DNA of 64,000 nt, taken from assembly GCA_036785705.1 (NCBI GenBank), contig JAWUZG010000013.1, positions 19,377,001-19,441,000 of the forward strand. Direction: 5' to 3'. Source of the stretch: Acanthornis magna. Lineage: Eukaryota > Chordata > Aves > Passeriformes > Acanthizidae. Each line of letters begins with the position of its first letter. Position 1 is the stretch's first letter. This document shows positions 26,605 through 37,641 of this stretch, piece by piece. The position numbers and the translations under genes were made by a program. The notes under the pieces were generated by a model, which saw nothing but the letters and a program-made list of their open reading frames with translations, had not been told where the DNA came from and did not search any database.

Positions 26605-26951
26605 CACCAGGTTTTCCCATTTTTTCCCTGTTCTTCCTAGTAAGTTCTCCCGCACTTTTCTCCGCAGTGCCTCCCCACTCACACAGCACCTTCCTGTGGT
26701 CCTGCAGCTGCCTCTGCCTGCTGAGCTTGGAGCTGTCCATGACTGTCCACGACACCCTGCTCAAGCTGTGGATGCCAGGGCTCCTCTCAGCAGGGCTGTG
26801 GCTTCCTGCCCGAGGAGGGAACTTGCTGAGGTCCTGGTGCTGTGAAGCAGCGGCAAAACCTTCATCTTCTCTCATTTCCTTAGTCTGCCTCTTCAGAGAG
26901 GGTAAAAACTCCTCTTATTTATAGGGGTCACCTTTAGGCTTTTCTCGTAGC
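26605..26951. other. Intergenic, no gene recognised
   Basis: GC-moderate unique sequence between the microsatellite and a CR1 scrap. No gene is recognised. Confidence 0.5.
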
Positions 26952-27058
26952 ATCACTAAGCTTGGAAAATCCCTCTAAGATCCCTAAGTCCAGCCATCAA
27001 CCCAACATCACCACCATGCTCTCAAATGCCACATCCACTGATTTTTGAACCCTTCCAG
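26952..27058 (-). mobile_element. CR1 LINE fragment, older subfamily
   Basis: The + strand reads tcactaagcttggaaaatcc, then ctaagatccctaagtccagc, catcaacccaacatcaccac and gatttttgaacccttccag. These match the complement of the CR1 3' region of the subfamily also seen at 59.2 kb. Confidence 0.8.
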
Positions 27059-28129
27059 GTCACTCCAGCATTTCCCTGGCTCTGGGAGAGAGGCAGACAC
27101 TGCAGTCTGCTCCTCATCCCCTCGCAGGGGCTGTGCTCTGGGGACCAGGAGCTCTCAGGGCTGAAGGGCAGAGCCGTGCTCTGCATCCTGAGCTGCTCCT
27201 CCGTGGTCTTTGATGGCTCTATCAGCCCTTTCAAGCCTGGCTTTTGCAAACCAAACAAACCAAAGCTGAAGTGAGAGAGGCTTTCCTCCAGCATGCCAAG
27301 CCCTGGCAGTGTGCAGGGCGCCAGCTCCGCTCCTGAGCTGCAGGGAACAGCTGCTGCTCGTGGAGATGCACAGCTCTGGAGGGCTCCGAGGGAAAACTGC
27401 CCGAGCATCCAGCTCTGAACACGTGCAGAGGCACTTACCAAGCCCCCAGAACTGTGCTGCAGGGTATCTTTTACCTTCTCATTGTGCAGGGATTAAAGCT
27501 TGGCTGCCTTGATCAGAAGGCTGTCCTGATTGCTCACAAACTCGCAGCCTCCCCAGTTAAAACTGATTTAAAGAGACAGGAAAAGCAGCAAGAAAACAGC
27601 TCCCGCTCCGTCCTTTAAAACAAACTTAATTTTGACACCTAATTATGTGCAAGGCAGGCTCATTCCTATTTCTTTTGCCAAGCTGCTGTTTAGTTTTGAT
27701 CTCACAGGATGCTCACCCTCGCAGGGAGGGAGGCTTTGATTAGGAGGAAGCAAAAACTGTTGGAGAGGAGAAAGGCTGAGCGAACAGAGATCCCTGCAGC
27801 ACGATGCTGCCTCTGCCCCTCACCTGCCCTGTGACCTCGGGCATGTGGCACTGCCATCGGGGCTTTGATTTCCCTGCTTTTAAAGGAGGAGGGGAAGCAA
27901 TCCTTTTCCTCCTCTGCGTTGTATTTTGAGACTGCAAAGTGCTGAACCAGAGCTGTAAAACCATTCCCGTAGCTCCAGCGAAGCAGCAGAAAATATCCAT
28001 TTCCCCCCATCTCTTCAAGCGCAGCTAATGAGGAGAAAAGGAAGCTCCTGCCCTGGCTGAGAGCAAGCAGCAACACTGCAAGTGATGCACCGAAATGTAG
28101 GAAAACACACCGGAGTGCAGGAATTCGGT
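27059..28129. other. Intergenic, upstream of GPR26, no gene recognised
   Basis: Unique, GC-moderate sequence. Chance ORFs reach 139 codons. No exon is recognised; distal promoter elements are possible. Confidence 0.5.
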
Positions 28130-28345
28130 TACAAGGCTGCTCGCAAATTAATGGCTAAATCAATTAAAGGAAAGCATGGGATTTCTCTTGAGGAAAGTCT
28201 AGTCACAGTCGCAAGGAGAAGGGGAGGGGTTGTGGAGCAGGGATGACATAATCACGTTTGCGAATCACCAGCAGTGTGCATGCTTTAATCCATTAATGGG
28301 GTTTTTATCTGTGATCATAAAAAGCAGGTTACATTCAGCCTGGAA
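28130..28345 (+). promoter_or_regulatory. Probable GPR26 proximal promoter
   Basis: Repeat-free sequence directly upstream of the first exon. It has homeodomain-type cores (caaattaatgg near 28,145, tttaatccattaatgg near 28,284), a gatgacataatcac motif at 28,241-28,254 resembling an AP-1/CRE half site, and a TATA-like cataaaaag at 28,316-28,324. A purine-rich tract follows. The transcription start is inferred to be shortly after 28,340; no transcript evidence is available here. Confidence 0.35.
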
Positions 28346-28432
28346 GGGAGTGAGGGTTGGAGGAGAGGGGAGGGGAGAGAAAGGCAGAGAGGGAGAGAGG
28401 CAGAGAGCAAGGGAGAAAGAGAGCACAATTCT
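28346..28432 (+). repeat. Purine-rich (GGAGAG-type) tract
   Basis: A low-complexity run of G and A with repeated gagg, gggag and agagagg words. Several closely spaced GGG/GGGG runs could form a quadruplex on this strand. It sits between the TATA-like motif and the GPR26 start, so it is probably at or just inside the 5' end of the transcript. Confidence 0.6.
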
Positions 28433-28746
28433 CTCGGTGGATTGCTTGCGAGCTTGGGGCTGATAATGAGGGATCTCAGGAGAGCAGTTTCTCAGAATAA
28501 CGCGCTCTCCTTGAAACAGACCAACTGGAGACAGTGGTTCAGTCCTGCTGAAATTTTTTAAGCCCTCCTTGCAGTTTGATGGGCATTCCCAGTGCTTTTG
28601 TGCACGTCTCGGGAAGCGTTGACGTGGAAAGGAGCAGCGAGGAGGGGGAGGTTGGAGGAGAAAACTGCAGCTCCTCTAAAACCACGGAGGGCATGCACGG
28701 GAGCGAGCAGGCTGGCGACGAGGGCGAGCTGGGGACACCTCTCGCC

Positions 28747-28797
28747 ATGGTCCCCCGGAGCCGGCGCGGCGCAGTTCCGGAGATGTCCCTGCAGTGA
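28747..28797 (+). promoter_or_regulatory. Upstream ORF in the presumed GPR26 5' UTR
   Basis: An ATG in strong context (ctcgccATGg) opens a 16-codon frame, MVPRSRRGAVPEMSLQ, that ends with TGA at 28,795-28,797, 11 bases before the GPR26 ATG. The same frame is open further upstream, with ATGs at 28,579 and 28,684. The frame differs from that of the receptor. If the transcript starts upstream, ribosomes would meet this start first, so it could restrain receptor translation. This is an inference from position only. Confidence 0.4.
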
Positions 28798-28808
28798 CTG
28801 GACGCACC

Positions 28809-29476
28809 ATGAGCATCTGGGAGCTGCTGCTGGCTTTCGTGGTGGTGGTGCTGATGCTCGTGGCCCTGCTGGCCAACGTGCTGGTGCTGATGTGCTTCCT
28901 GTACAGCGCCGACATCCGCAAGCAGGTCCCGGGATTGTTCATCCTCAACCTCACCTTCTGCAACCTGTTGATGGCTGTCTCCAGCATGCCCCTGACCCTG
29001 GCTGGGATCATTTACAAGAGTCAGCCGGGAGGAGATCAGGTCTGCCACGTTGTGGGCTTCCTGGAGACTTTCCTCACCACCAACTCCATGCTGAGCATGG
29101 CAGCTCTGAGCATCGACAGGTGGATTGCCGTGGTCTTCCCGCTGAGTTATCACTCCAAGATGAGGTTCCGAGACGCTGCTCTCATTCTGAGCTACACGTG
29201 GTTGCACTCGGCGTCCTTCCCCATAGTGGCAGCTTCTCTCTCCTGGGTGGGTTTCCATCACCTCTATGCCTCCTGCACGCTCTACAACAAGAGACCGGAG
29301 GACAGGACACAGTTTGTGATTTTCACTGGGGTCTTTCACGCCCTCAGCTTCCTCCTGTCCCTCGTGGTCCTGTGTTTCACATATCTCAAAGTGCTGAAGG
29401 TGGCACGGTTCCACTGTAAGCGGATCGACGTGATCACTATGCAGACCCTGGTGCTGCTCGTGGACATCCACCCCAG
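28809..29476 (+). CDS. GPR26: GPR26 coding exon 1: orphan class A G protein-coupled receptor, residues 1-222
   Basis: First of three coding exons of a 337-residue, seven-helix receptor of the plasma membrane. The family member is an orphan reported to signal constitutively through Gs and cAMP, mainly in brain. The exon encodes helices 1-5. Visible landmarks are Asn23 (N1.50), Cys79 and Cys156 (the expected helix 3 to loop 2 disulfide), Asp103-Arg104-Trp105 in place of DRY, and Trp131 (W4.50). The helix 2 position normally held by the sodium-binding Asp (D2.50) is Asn52, which I recall as a GPR26 family trait. The start chosen is the first in-frame ATG; it has A at -3 and the protein length equals mammalian GPR26 as I remember it. 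The exon ends CAG|GTAAGC, after the second base of a codon. The N-terminus before helix 1 is only a few residues and has no glycosylation motif. Identification is very secure from residue-level similarity and from the CPXM2 neighbour. Confidence 0.97.
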
Positions 29477-32400
29477 GTAAGCTTCCAGCAGCTGCTCGTG
29501 GCAGGAGGACTGAGGAGGGGGCTCAGTGCTGTGCTAAATGCAGACTAATCTGTCTCACAGCAGGGGATGGGGAGCGGGAGAAAAAAGCATCCTCCCGGCT
29601 CGTTTCTATTCTGCACGTTTCTTTTCATGTGTGTTTAATTCTCTGATTGCAGAACTCGTTTTTGGTTAGGCTTGAGGACTTGTTTTGGGAGGGAGAGCAA
29701 AGAAACAGGCAGTTTTGGCTAAGCATGCACTTCCCTTTGGGATGGTGATCAGATCACTGCCCTTTGTCTCCGAAGGTGCATTTAGTGGTTGATACCTTTG
29801 CATTTTTTGGGCACTGTCAGCCCAAAATGTTGCTGGATCCCTGAGAGGGAGGAGGCTGCACATGTCCCTCAGAGTTTGGGAGGGAAGCTGAGCACTGCCT
29901 GCTGCTCCTTTTCGCAGCAGTTTCCCCATTGCTGTGCTCTCTGTAACTTCATCATTCCCGAAGGCAGAATCCTAAGGGAATTCCATCTGCAAAACTCATG
30001 CGCTCGAATGCCTATACTTAAATCTTGAGAGAGAATTCAGTAGCAATGTTAATGTGACAAACAAGGGGTGTGTAAAGCTCATTTCAAATGAGAGGCTTTA
30101 GGCAAGTCCCTTGTGCCTCGACACAGGAGGAGAAAAGTCCCCAGGGATGGGGAGGACTGTGGGGGGGAAGGCAAACACCAAACCGGGAGAGGAATGTGTG
30201 CAAAAGTCACACCAGGGATTATGCACAAGCTATAAATCCTGCATGAATAATCAATGTATAGATCTGGAAGGGATGCAGCTTTGGCGTGTGATACAGGGAA
30301 GAAATCTGCCTGGAAGAGAGGGAAGCAGGGAGCAGACAGAGACGGCAGTCCCACGCCACACATCCCATCTGACCATCCCTCTGCCCTTTGCTCCACGAGC
30401 CGGAGGCGAACACCAGCCTCTCCATTTGCAGCCAGCCAGGAGCAGAGCTGCAGGGCTCAGAGCACATGGGGTTGTCCTCAAAAACAGGGTATGTTTTGGG
30501 GATGCCTGAGGCTAAGACAAGTCTGGAAGGATCAGGGCAGGGCAGCACATTTTAGAGGAACAGAAACATTTGCTCAGAATGCTCCTGTCAAGCAGTTTGA
30601 GCTGTCTCTGGACCAAGAATGCAGAGCAGAACTTTGGGCAAGTCTTGTTGCCGTTCTTGAGAAATACAGGTATAAATCTTCCCTTACCAAGTCACACTGA
30701 GGGATAAACACCCTCCTACCCTCCGTGCTGTCTGGTTGATGAACTGTGCCTCGACTGCCTGAGTTCCTGCAGCATGAGGAGATGTGGTGGTTACTCCTAG
30801 GAAAGTGTCATAAACCCACCAGGGCTCTTTGAAACTGCATTCGTTTTGCCTAATGCTAAAAGTATGCCTGGACTGCACAGCAAAGTTTAGTAAAAGGGCA
30901 AAATTCTCAATGTTATTTCTCCTCCTCTGCATTTTTTTCTGGTTGAGGTTGATTTGAGGGTGTTTGTGCATTTTGTGATCCTCTCACTGAGGGACGGATT
31001 CAGTGGGGCTGTGGGAGTGATGTTTCCTTTCTTTGGAGGAGACAGATTTGTACAGGCACTGTGCCGTGAGTAACCTGCACCACTGACTCTTACCTCTGGC
31101 TTCAGGTTATTCTAATGCCTCTCTCTAAGAAAAGAGGGTTTCAGCCTCCCAGATTACAGAGCTGGTGGCTGATTGGATTTGTGGAGGGGCTGCTTCAGAT
31201 CTCAGGTCACCTTCCCTCCTGTGAGAGCTGCCAGGGGCTGCAGCTCTCCCGAAAGAGCCAGCGATGCTCACAAATCTCTGACACGACAAAGGCACCATTT
31301 GCATTATATAACAGGCAATTTCAGGGTGCTCTGTAGCACCAGCCAGGGATGTCAGGAGAGTCCACATGAGAGCACAAAGTTTGCAATCCCACCTTGGACT
31401 GCCCTGTCTCCTCTGGCTCTTTGCAGGGTCCGGTTTCAATGCTGGGAAATGAGTACAGACAATTTTCTGCTTCCTATGACTCGGAATCCCCCCGCAGGGG
31501 GTCTGGTGACAGGCGTGGTGACAGATGGCTTTATTACCTGTGACTTAGACAGGCACGAGTGATCTCCTGAAGATCATTCAAGACGAGCACAAAGGAAACC
31601 TCCAAATACCATATAAATTTCTGTGAATGTTTAGGGCGTATGTCCTTTCAAGTTAGCTTAGGCTTTTTTAGTGGATCCTGCTTTTTCTTTGTTCTTAAGG
31701 CCAAAATACCTTGGGTATTGGGGGAGATTTGGCCAAAACTTCACTTGAGTGCTTAACCCATGTATTTCTTCACTCACACTATCTATACTATGTTTTTGGT
31801 GTATCCAGCTCTACACAACTTAAGGTCCAGTATCTCATAAACTTTGTTTAAAGTACCAAACCTTCAAAGGGATATATCTCAGATTTCCCAGAGAATTAAA
31901 ATCTTTAAATGAAAGCTTAGTCAATAATCCTGTTCTATTACTGATGTCATTACTGGAACTCATATATGTCTTATCTTAGTGCATGAAAGCATGTGCAAAA
32001 AGCAAAATATTCATCTGTGTACATTGTCTACATGAAGGAGTGAGATAAAATACCTTCCTCTGTGATGTGGCATTTATTAGATACATCTGGAAAGGCTGAA
32101 CAAAAGAAATGGGTTTAAGTCTACCAGGACAGTCATGGGTGAGCTCCAGGAGTGAGAGACAGCTTTGTATGTGCCAGAAAGGCAAATATGTAACTGGGGA
32201 AACAGAGACAAAAATACACCACCCTCTCCTCCCTAGCAGCACCTTAATTGAACCTGCTTTGGAGATTCACTTTCATATATTGCCATGTACTTCGGATATT
32301 ATGGATTTAAGAACACAGGTCTTAAACAAAGCTCATGCACTCTAAGATCATCTGTCTGCACATGAAAATACTCCAAGTTCCCCAGCTCTTGTAGAATTGA

Positions 32401-34308
32401 AAGCACATAGGTTTCCTTGAAAAGGTGGAATTTTTTTCCTTTTCAGCTGTCATTTCTAGCTGCAAATAACTCACATATAGAACATGTAACGCCTTAAAAT
32501 GTGTCGTATTCTTTAAAAGAAAGAAAATCTGTTAGGAGAACAAACTTTTCCTCCAATGTTTATTTCATCACATCATGATAGCTGCTCTGGGGACTGGCAA
32601 TGTAAGACAAAATATAGAATGGAACAAAAGAAACTCCTTTTCTTTGGCACAACCAGAGTGGAACATAAGTACTCATTGCCACAGATGTCACCGAAACACA
32701 GTGAGATCCTTAGGACATGACATGTGTTTGGATGTTGATAAAACATTTGCAGATGAAGTAAATAATGTAAGGCTATGGCCATAAGCCTCAGAGCTCTGAG
32801 AGTGTGGAGCCTGCGAGTGAGTCATCAATTAAAAATTTACAACAAATATGGGAAGACCAAGGCCAAACAGTTGGGTTTTTAAAATATATATATATATAAA
32901 AATACAGGACATGGGCCAGCCCATTCATTTGGCCTGAGAAGTGACTGTGTCACTGTGAGATCTGTGCAAGGAATCAACACGTGGCAGCACTGCCATGTGC
33001 ACAGGGAGGGCTCAGGATGGCAGCCTGGCTTTGGCTGGGCCCTTTCCAAAGGGATTTATTGAGGCACAGGCAGTCCTGGCACTGTAGGAAGTACCTGGAG
33101 CAGACAGGAGCTCATCCACTTCCCTCAGAAAGCATAGGGAGCACAGGAGTCACTTCAGCAGAATGGAAGAAGATGAGCTTTACATTAATCACTGTTTCCC
33201 CAAGCAAAAGCACTGTTTCCCCATCTCAGAGATTTTCTTGCAGTGAAAGTGATGTCTCAGCCCTGTGCTTCCTGCTGGCACACCAGGGGAATTCGGAGCT
33301 CTCTGGTGGCCTGCTGAGACCACCAAAGGGAAACTCAGAGGGGAAGCTCTTGTCCTAAAGTGCCACAGGTAGGAAAAAGCCCAGGGTGGGACTAATTTGC
33401 ACCTGTTTAGTCAGAAACGGGGCTGGTTTGAGGTGAGGAATGAGGATATCCCAGCACTGTGGATTTATTAAACGATTCCAGCCCTGCAGAGCATTCAGTA
33501 CGGCAGTTCTGAATGGAATGGAACATTTATGGGCTCACAGCTATGGGACACAGTGATTGCTCCCATGCTGGGCTGAAGGTTCCGAGTATTCTCTCTCCCA
33601 TTATGATTTTGTTGTTTTGCTGCTAATCTTGCTGGGAAGTTTCTCCTCTCCAAGGCAGTGGTGTTGGAATCGCTGTTTCCAGGGAAGTAGCGTGCTGCCT
33701 ATCCCACTCTGGACACTTTCCAAATCTCTGAGTATCATCTTGCCTGAAAATACAGCTTGCAGCAGTCCAAAAAGGAGCTGCAAACTGAATTCAAGGATGA
33801 ATTCCTGTGGATCCACTATTCTAAGATTTCTCTCTTCTTTCTCATGAATCATACGGGAAACAAAGATAAGCTGAATTCTTCTTGTTCTTTTAATCTTTGC
33901 TTTGGAACTGGGTGCTGTAAGGGTTCAGCCAGTCCCCCCAGGGGGTGGATTGGCTATAAACCAATCCCTGCTAGACTCTTAATATCTATATAAGAACAGA
34001 ACTTTTAAATAAACTTCCTCTTGCATTTCCACTGTGCCTCTCTGCCTGTTTCCTTGCTATATCCGTGAGCAGCAGCAACAAATTCCACCAATTTTGCTAG
34101 AGATCAATTGATACAACGGGGGCGGATGCACATAAATATACGATCAGTGACTTTGTGAAGGGTAAGATGATAAAATGCATTAATACTTGGTATTGTCCCA
34201 CATAAATGCAGTGGTATTGGCTTATAGCAGATTCTGGAAAGATTGTTTTCCATCATTGCAAATTGCTGCCTGATGTTCTGATGGATGTTTGTGTCCCATG
34301 TCCCACAG
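29477..34308 (+). other. GPR26: GPR26 intron 1
   Basis: A 4,832-base intron with GTAAGC donor and cccacAG acceptor. No further exon is recognised. It holds a short (AT)n run near 32,883-32,897 and, close to its 3' end, an LTR-like element (33,905-34,128). Otherwise I see unique sequence with only scattered chance ORFs. Confidence 0.9.
33905..34128 (+). mobile_element. LTR-like sequence (possible solo or truncated endogenous retrovirus LTR)
   Basis: The order of signals is that of a retroviral LTR on the + strand: CCAAT at 33,961-33,965, TATATAAG at 33,987-33,994, AATAAA at 34,008-34,013, then a pyrimidine-rich gcctctctgcctgtttcc stretch. The end near gatacaacgggggcggatg faintly resembles the junction of an ERV LTR with its primer-binding site. 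I cannot fix the ends or show target duplications, and see no gag, pol or env. It lies in GPR26 intron 1, sense to the gene. Confidence 0.5.
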
Positions 34309-34422
34309 CGTGCGAGAGCGCTGTCTCGAAGAGCAGAGGAGGCGGAGGCAGCGAGCGACGAAGAAAATCAGTACCTTTATTGGTACCTTCATCCTTTGCT
34401 TTGCACCTTATGTCATTACAAG
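34309..34422 (+). CDS. GPR26: GPR26 coding exon 2: third intracellular loop and helix 6, residues 223-261
   Basis: This 114-base exon is bounded by a cccacAG acceptor and an AG|GTAGGT donor and keeps the reading frame (phase 2 in, phase 2 out). It encodes SVRERCLEEQ, then a highly basic run RRRRQRATKK in intracellular loop 3, then helix 6. The helix 6 switch motif CWxP appears as Cys253-Phe254-Ala255-Pro256, so the toggle tryptophan is absent; mammalian GPR26 as I recall also has CFAP. It is too short for simple ORF searches and was found by matching the open ends of exons 1 and 3. An LTR-like sequence lies about 180 bases upstream in the same orientation. Confidence 0.96.
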
Positions 34423-36006
34423 GTAGGTGCGAGCCTGCAGCCTGGGAAAGGCTGCTGAGGTGCACTCCTGACTCGGGGAATTAGGGCACTCTGAGCCAGG
34501 AAAGGATTCCAGGCTCTGGGGAGAATTGGATGTGCCGTTTCCGCTCCTGCAGCAGAGGTGGCGTTTCCTGAGCTAACAAATGGTGTAAAATGCCACAGTT
34601 CTTCTCCACTCGGTCCTGGTGCAGTCTGAGGCTCACACTCTGCTCACTCAGCCCAGTCCATGTGCTGCTTGCACGGGAGGGATTTGGGAAGTCAGTCCCT
34701 AAGGTCTTGCAGACCTTTTCTCAGTTCACCTACTGCTCTGATTGACTCTCCGGTCCAGGGGTTGATCTCCAGAGAAACACTCGCCTGAGTAGCTCAGACT
34801 GTAAAAATTTGGTCAACAAGATCCTGCTGAGGTGAGAACATGGTCCACAGAGTTAAATAACAGCTTTGTCTGATTGGGTAGAGTTTATTAGCCATAAACA
34901 TAAAATATCAAAGCTGTGCTGGCTCACAACTAAAAACACTTCTTGTGATTTATGGTCAGATGTCTATCCACCAGCTTATCTCTGGAAATGGCTCCTGTGG
35001 GAAACACTAAATTACTCCCATGAAATATAAAGTATTAGAAAGTGAGTATATCCAGAAAAAAAGTTACCTAGCTGTTGTAGGAAATTTACAACTTGCATTC
35101 CTTATTAAAAGGCTCTGGGAAAACTGAGATGCAGCTATGCACAACAGAGAAAGAAAAAAAAATTAAAGTATCTCCTATCCAATATTATTAAATAGAAATT
35201 AGTGGGGCTGACTTCAGTCAAATCTACCTTAAAAGAATCATTGAAAAGCTGGATTAAGAGTCAATACAGGTGAGCACATAGCCCACCCTGAGTTTTTTCA
35301 ATTCAGTATAATAACCTCAATTTCCAGAATTAGAAAATAAAAAGAATTAGAAAATAAAAGTAATTTACTAGAATCACCTTCACTTTCCCTTGGTGGCCAC
35401 AAGACACCACCGCAAGCCACACACTTAAATGGTATTAAAGGATTTGTAGTTAAGGACATTTGGCCTTTAATTCTCAAGCTATATTAAAGTATTTGTCTTT
35501 TTGCAAATGGTTAATTTTCATTTTATGTTGGGTCCCTGAACTTGCTGAAAATCCTCCCAGCCACAGAATAGCTGACGGCTCATCCTGAGTGACACCGAGT
35601 GCTCTAACCAGAGCTGTCAGGAGTATTTTTGTGCTCCTCCAAAGGCATCTCAGCACTCAGGCACCACCTCCCCACCTCCTCTTCACTCCATGGCGTCCCA
35701 GTTTGTGTCCCAGTAGCCTTAAGGTACAGAAGAGAGGTTAGAAAAATCCTGAGCCTCCTCCCTTTAATCTGATCTGCACAATGATCATTGAAACGTTGCC
35801 CTGCTGAGGAGCAGCTCCTCCACGAGGAGAGGCTAAACACAGGTCCTGGATGTGTGAGGATGTTTTGGGGTGGCCTTGGGAGCTGGCCAGGCTTGTCAGG
35901 AGGGGTGAAGTCTCCCACGTTTGTGGCCTTGTCAGTTCTGACCTGTCTAGGGGCATCCCTGCACAGTAGGCTCAGGGAAATTCCCCCCGAGCTCCTCCAG
36001 GGATCT

Positions 36007-36345
36007 CGCAGGACATTCGCACGACACTCGCAGGACACTCGCAGGACACTGGCAGGACACTTGCAGGACACTGACAGGACACTGACAGGGCACTCGCAGG
36101 ACACTCACAGTACATTTGCAGGACACTCACAGGACACTCACAGGACACTCGCAGGACACTCGCAGGACACTCACGGGACATTGACAGGACACTCACAGTA
36201 CATTTGCAGGACACTCACAGGACACTCGCAGGACACTGACAGGACACTGACAGGACACTCGCAGGACACTCACAGTACATTTGCAGGACACTCACAGGAC
36301 ACTCACAGGACACTCGCAGGACACTCACGGGACGCTCGCAGGGCT
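36007..36345. repeat. 11-bp minisatellite, about 30 units, with higher-order pattern
   Basis: The tandem unit is aggacactcgc with frequent variants aggacactcac and aggacactgac. A distinctive variant stretch, cagtacatttgc, begins its tacattt at 36,111, 36,199 and 36,276, spaced 88 and 77 bases, exact multiples of 11. It lies inside GPR26 intron 2. Long ORFs across it on both strands are repeat artefacts. Confidence 0.95.
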
Positions 36346-37560
36346 GGGTATTCCAGGACACTCATCCCTTGGAGCTGAGGGTGTGGACATCGAGGCGATC
36401 AGGCAAATTTGATTTTAACTGTGTTAGTGTTTTCTGGATGATGTCCAGTGCTTTGCATTCACAAGGGAGGCACAACCAGTGACTGCTCAAGCCGTGGACA
36501 GAAGTCAGGAGAGGGAAAGCCTCTCAGACAGCTCTAATCAGCAATACACCTCAATTAAAGAAGCTTTTAAGTGCTCCCTGAATTGGGGGCTGACAGCAGC
36601 AAATCACAAGGTTTTCCTGTTTCCACAGTAAAAATAAACAGCACTCTCTAGGAGTTCCATGAACCAGTGAGGGAGTTGTGCTCATACCCCAGAGAGATAA
36701 ATGCTCCTCTGGATAAACCAGAGTTTTTCAGACCACATTGAGGTAAAAATCAGATTAGGCACTTCTTTTATCAAGAAAACACTCCTCTAAATTGTTCAGT
36801 GGATGATCTTAAGTGATGTATCAGAATCTGATTGTTCTTGATCCAGCGTTTCCATTTCACCAGCATGACAGGTGTATTTCCCCATATTCTATATTTCTAG
36901 GCATAGCTTGTTTCTTGTTTTGTAAAGTAACTTATTGGTACATATCTATCTCTTCATTTGCTATATTTTTCATTATGCAATTAAATAGACTTGTTCCAAA
37001 TCTCTTTTCTCCAAGGATCTTTTTCATAAGAAAAATGAAGTCATACCACTTTCTAATATTCATTTCCAACTCCAGGCATTTCATACCAAAATACAGAACT
37101 TTGCCCATGTAAGTTAATAAGTGCTGTCGATGTGTGAGGAAATTGTCCTTAAATTAAAAATCCCGAATTAATAGCAGGCAGAAGTTCATAGTCCCAAGCC
37201 CTCAGGTCACAGGGGAGGATGGTGGAACAGGATAAAAAGATTAAAATTCTGTTTTATCATCTCTGGGGGACAGGGGGTATGCAAACCCTGTTTTTAAACT
37301 GTTTGCCCTCTGCATATGTAGATGCTCAGAATTCTTCTGTAACTTGGGCTCTTCAGCCTCCCAGCTGGATGGACACACGTTCAGTAAAATAGTTGAGTGT
37401 AGTGATTAACTGCATGGGTAAATAAAGGATTTCCAGTGTGGATTATGTGTGCAGGAGATCAAGGTCATACTCTTCAACATGACATTCCCATTTGTTTACT
37501 GAAGGGGAAATAAAATAATTGGATAACCATGTGACATGAGACACTCCACAGAACTATAAG

Positions 37561-37641
37561 TTTCTAAAATATGAACAGAAAAAAATTTCTAAAATATCAC
37601 AGAATATTCTATATATTTAGAATATCACAGATATTCTAAAA
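37561..37641. repeat. Small AT-rich near-duplication
   Basis: The words tttctaaaatat (37,561 and 37,587) and aatatcacaga-tattcta (37,593 and 37,621) each occur twice, with a tagaatat/atattcta inverted relation. The origin is unknown. Confidence 0.5.

Noticed and set aside
26412..26924. 170-codon + ORF rich in Ile, Ser, Tyr and Leu
   Set aside because: Most of it translates the hexanucleotide microsatellite.
27022..27441. 139-codon - ORF
   Set aside because: Overlaps the end of a CR1 fragment and shows no family resemblance.
28592..29419. 275-codon + frame overlapping GPR26 exon 1
   Set aside because: Out-of-frame shadow of the receptor exon; the receptor frame matches GPR26 residue by residue.
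28539..29471. 310-codon open frame on the - strand opposite GPR26 exon 1
   Set aside because: It lies exactly antisense to GC-rich coding DNA, is rich in His, Gln and Glu as expected from the complement of Leu/Val codons, and has no known family. It is a shadow.
36007..36345. Possible CRISPR array
   Set aside because: The 11-base units are contiguous with no spacers, and the genome is a vertebrate.
35788..36378. 196-codon + ORF and 166-codon - ORF with GHSQDT and CECPVSVL repeats
   Set aside because: Produced by the 11-bp minisatellite inside GPR26 intron 2.
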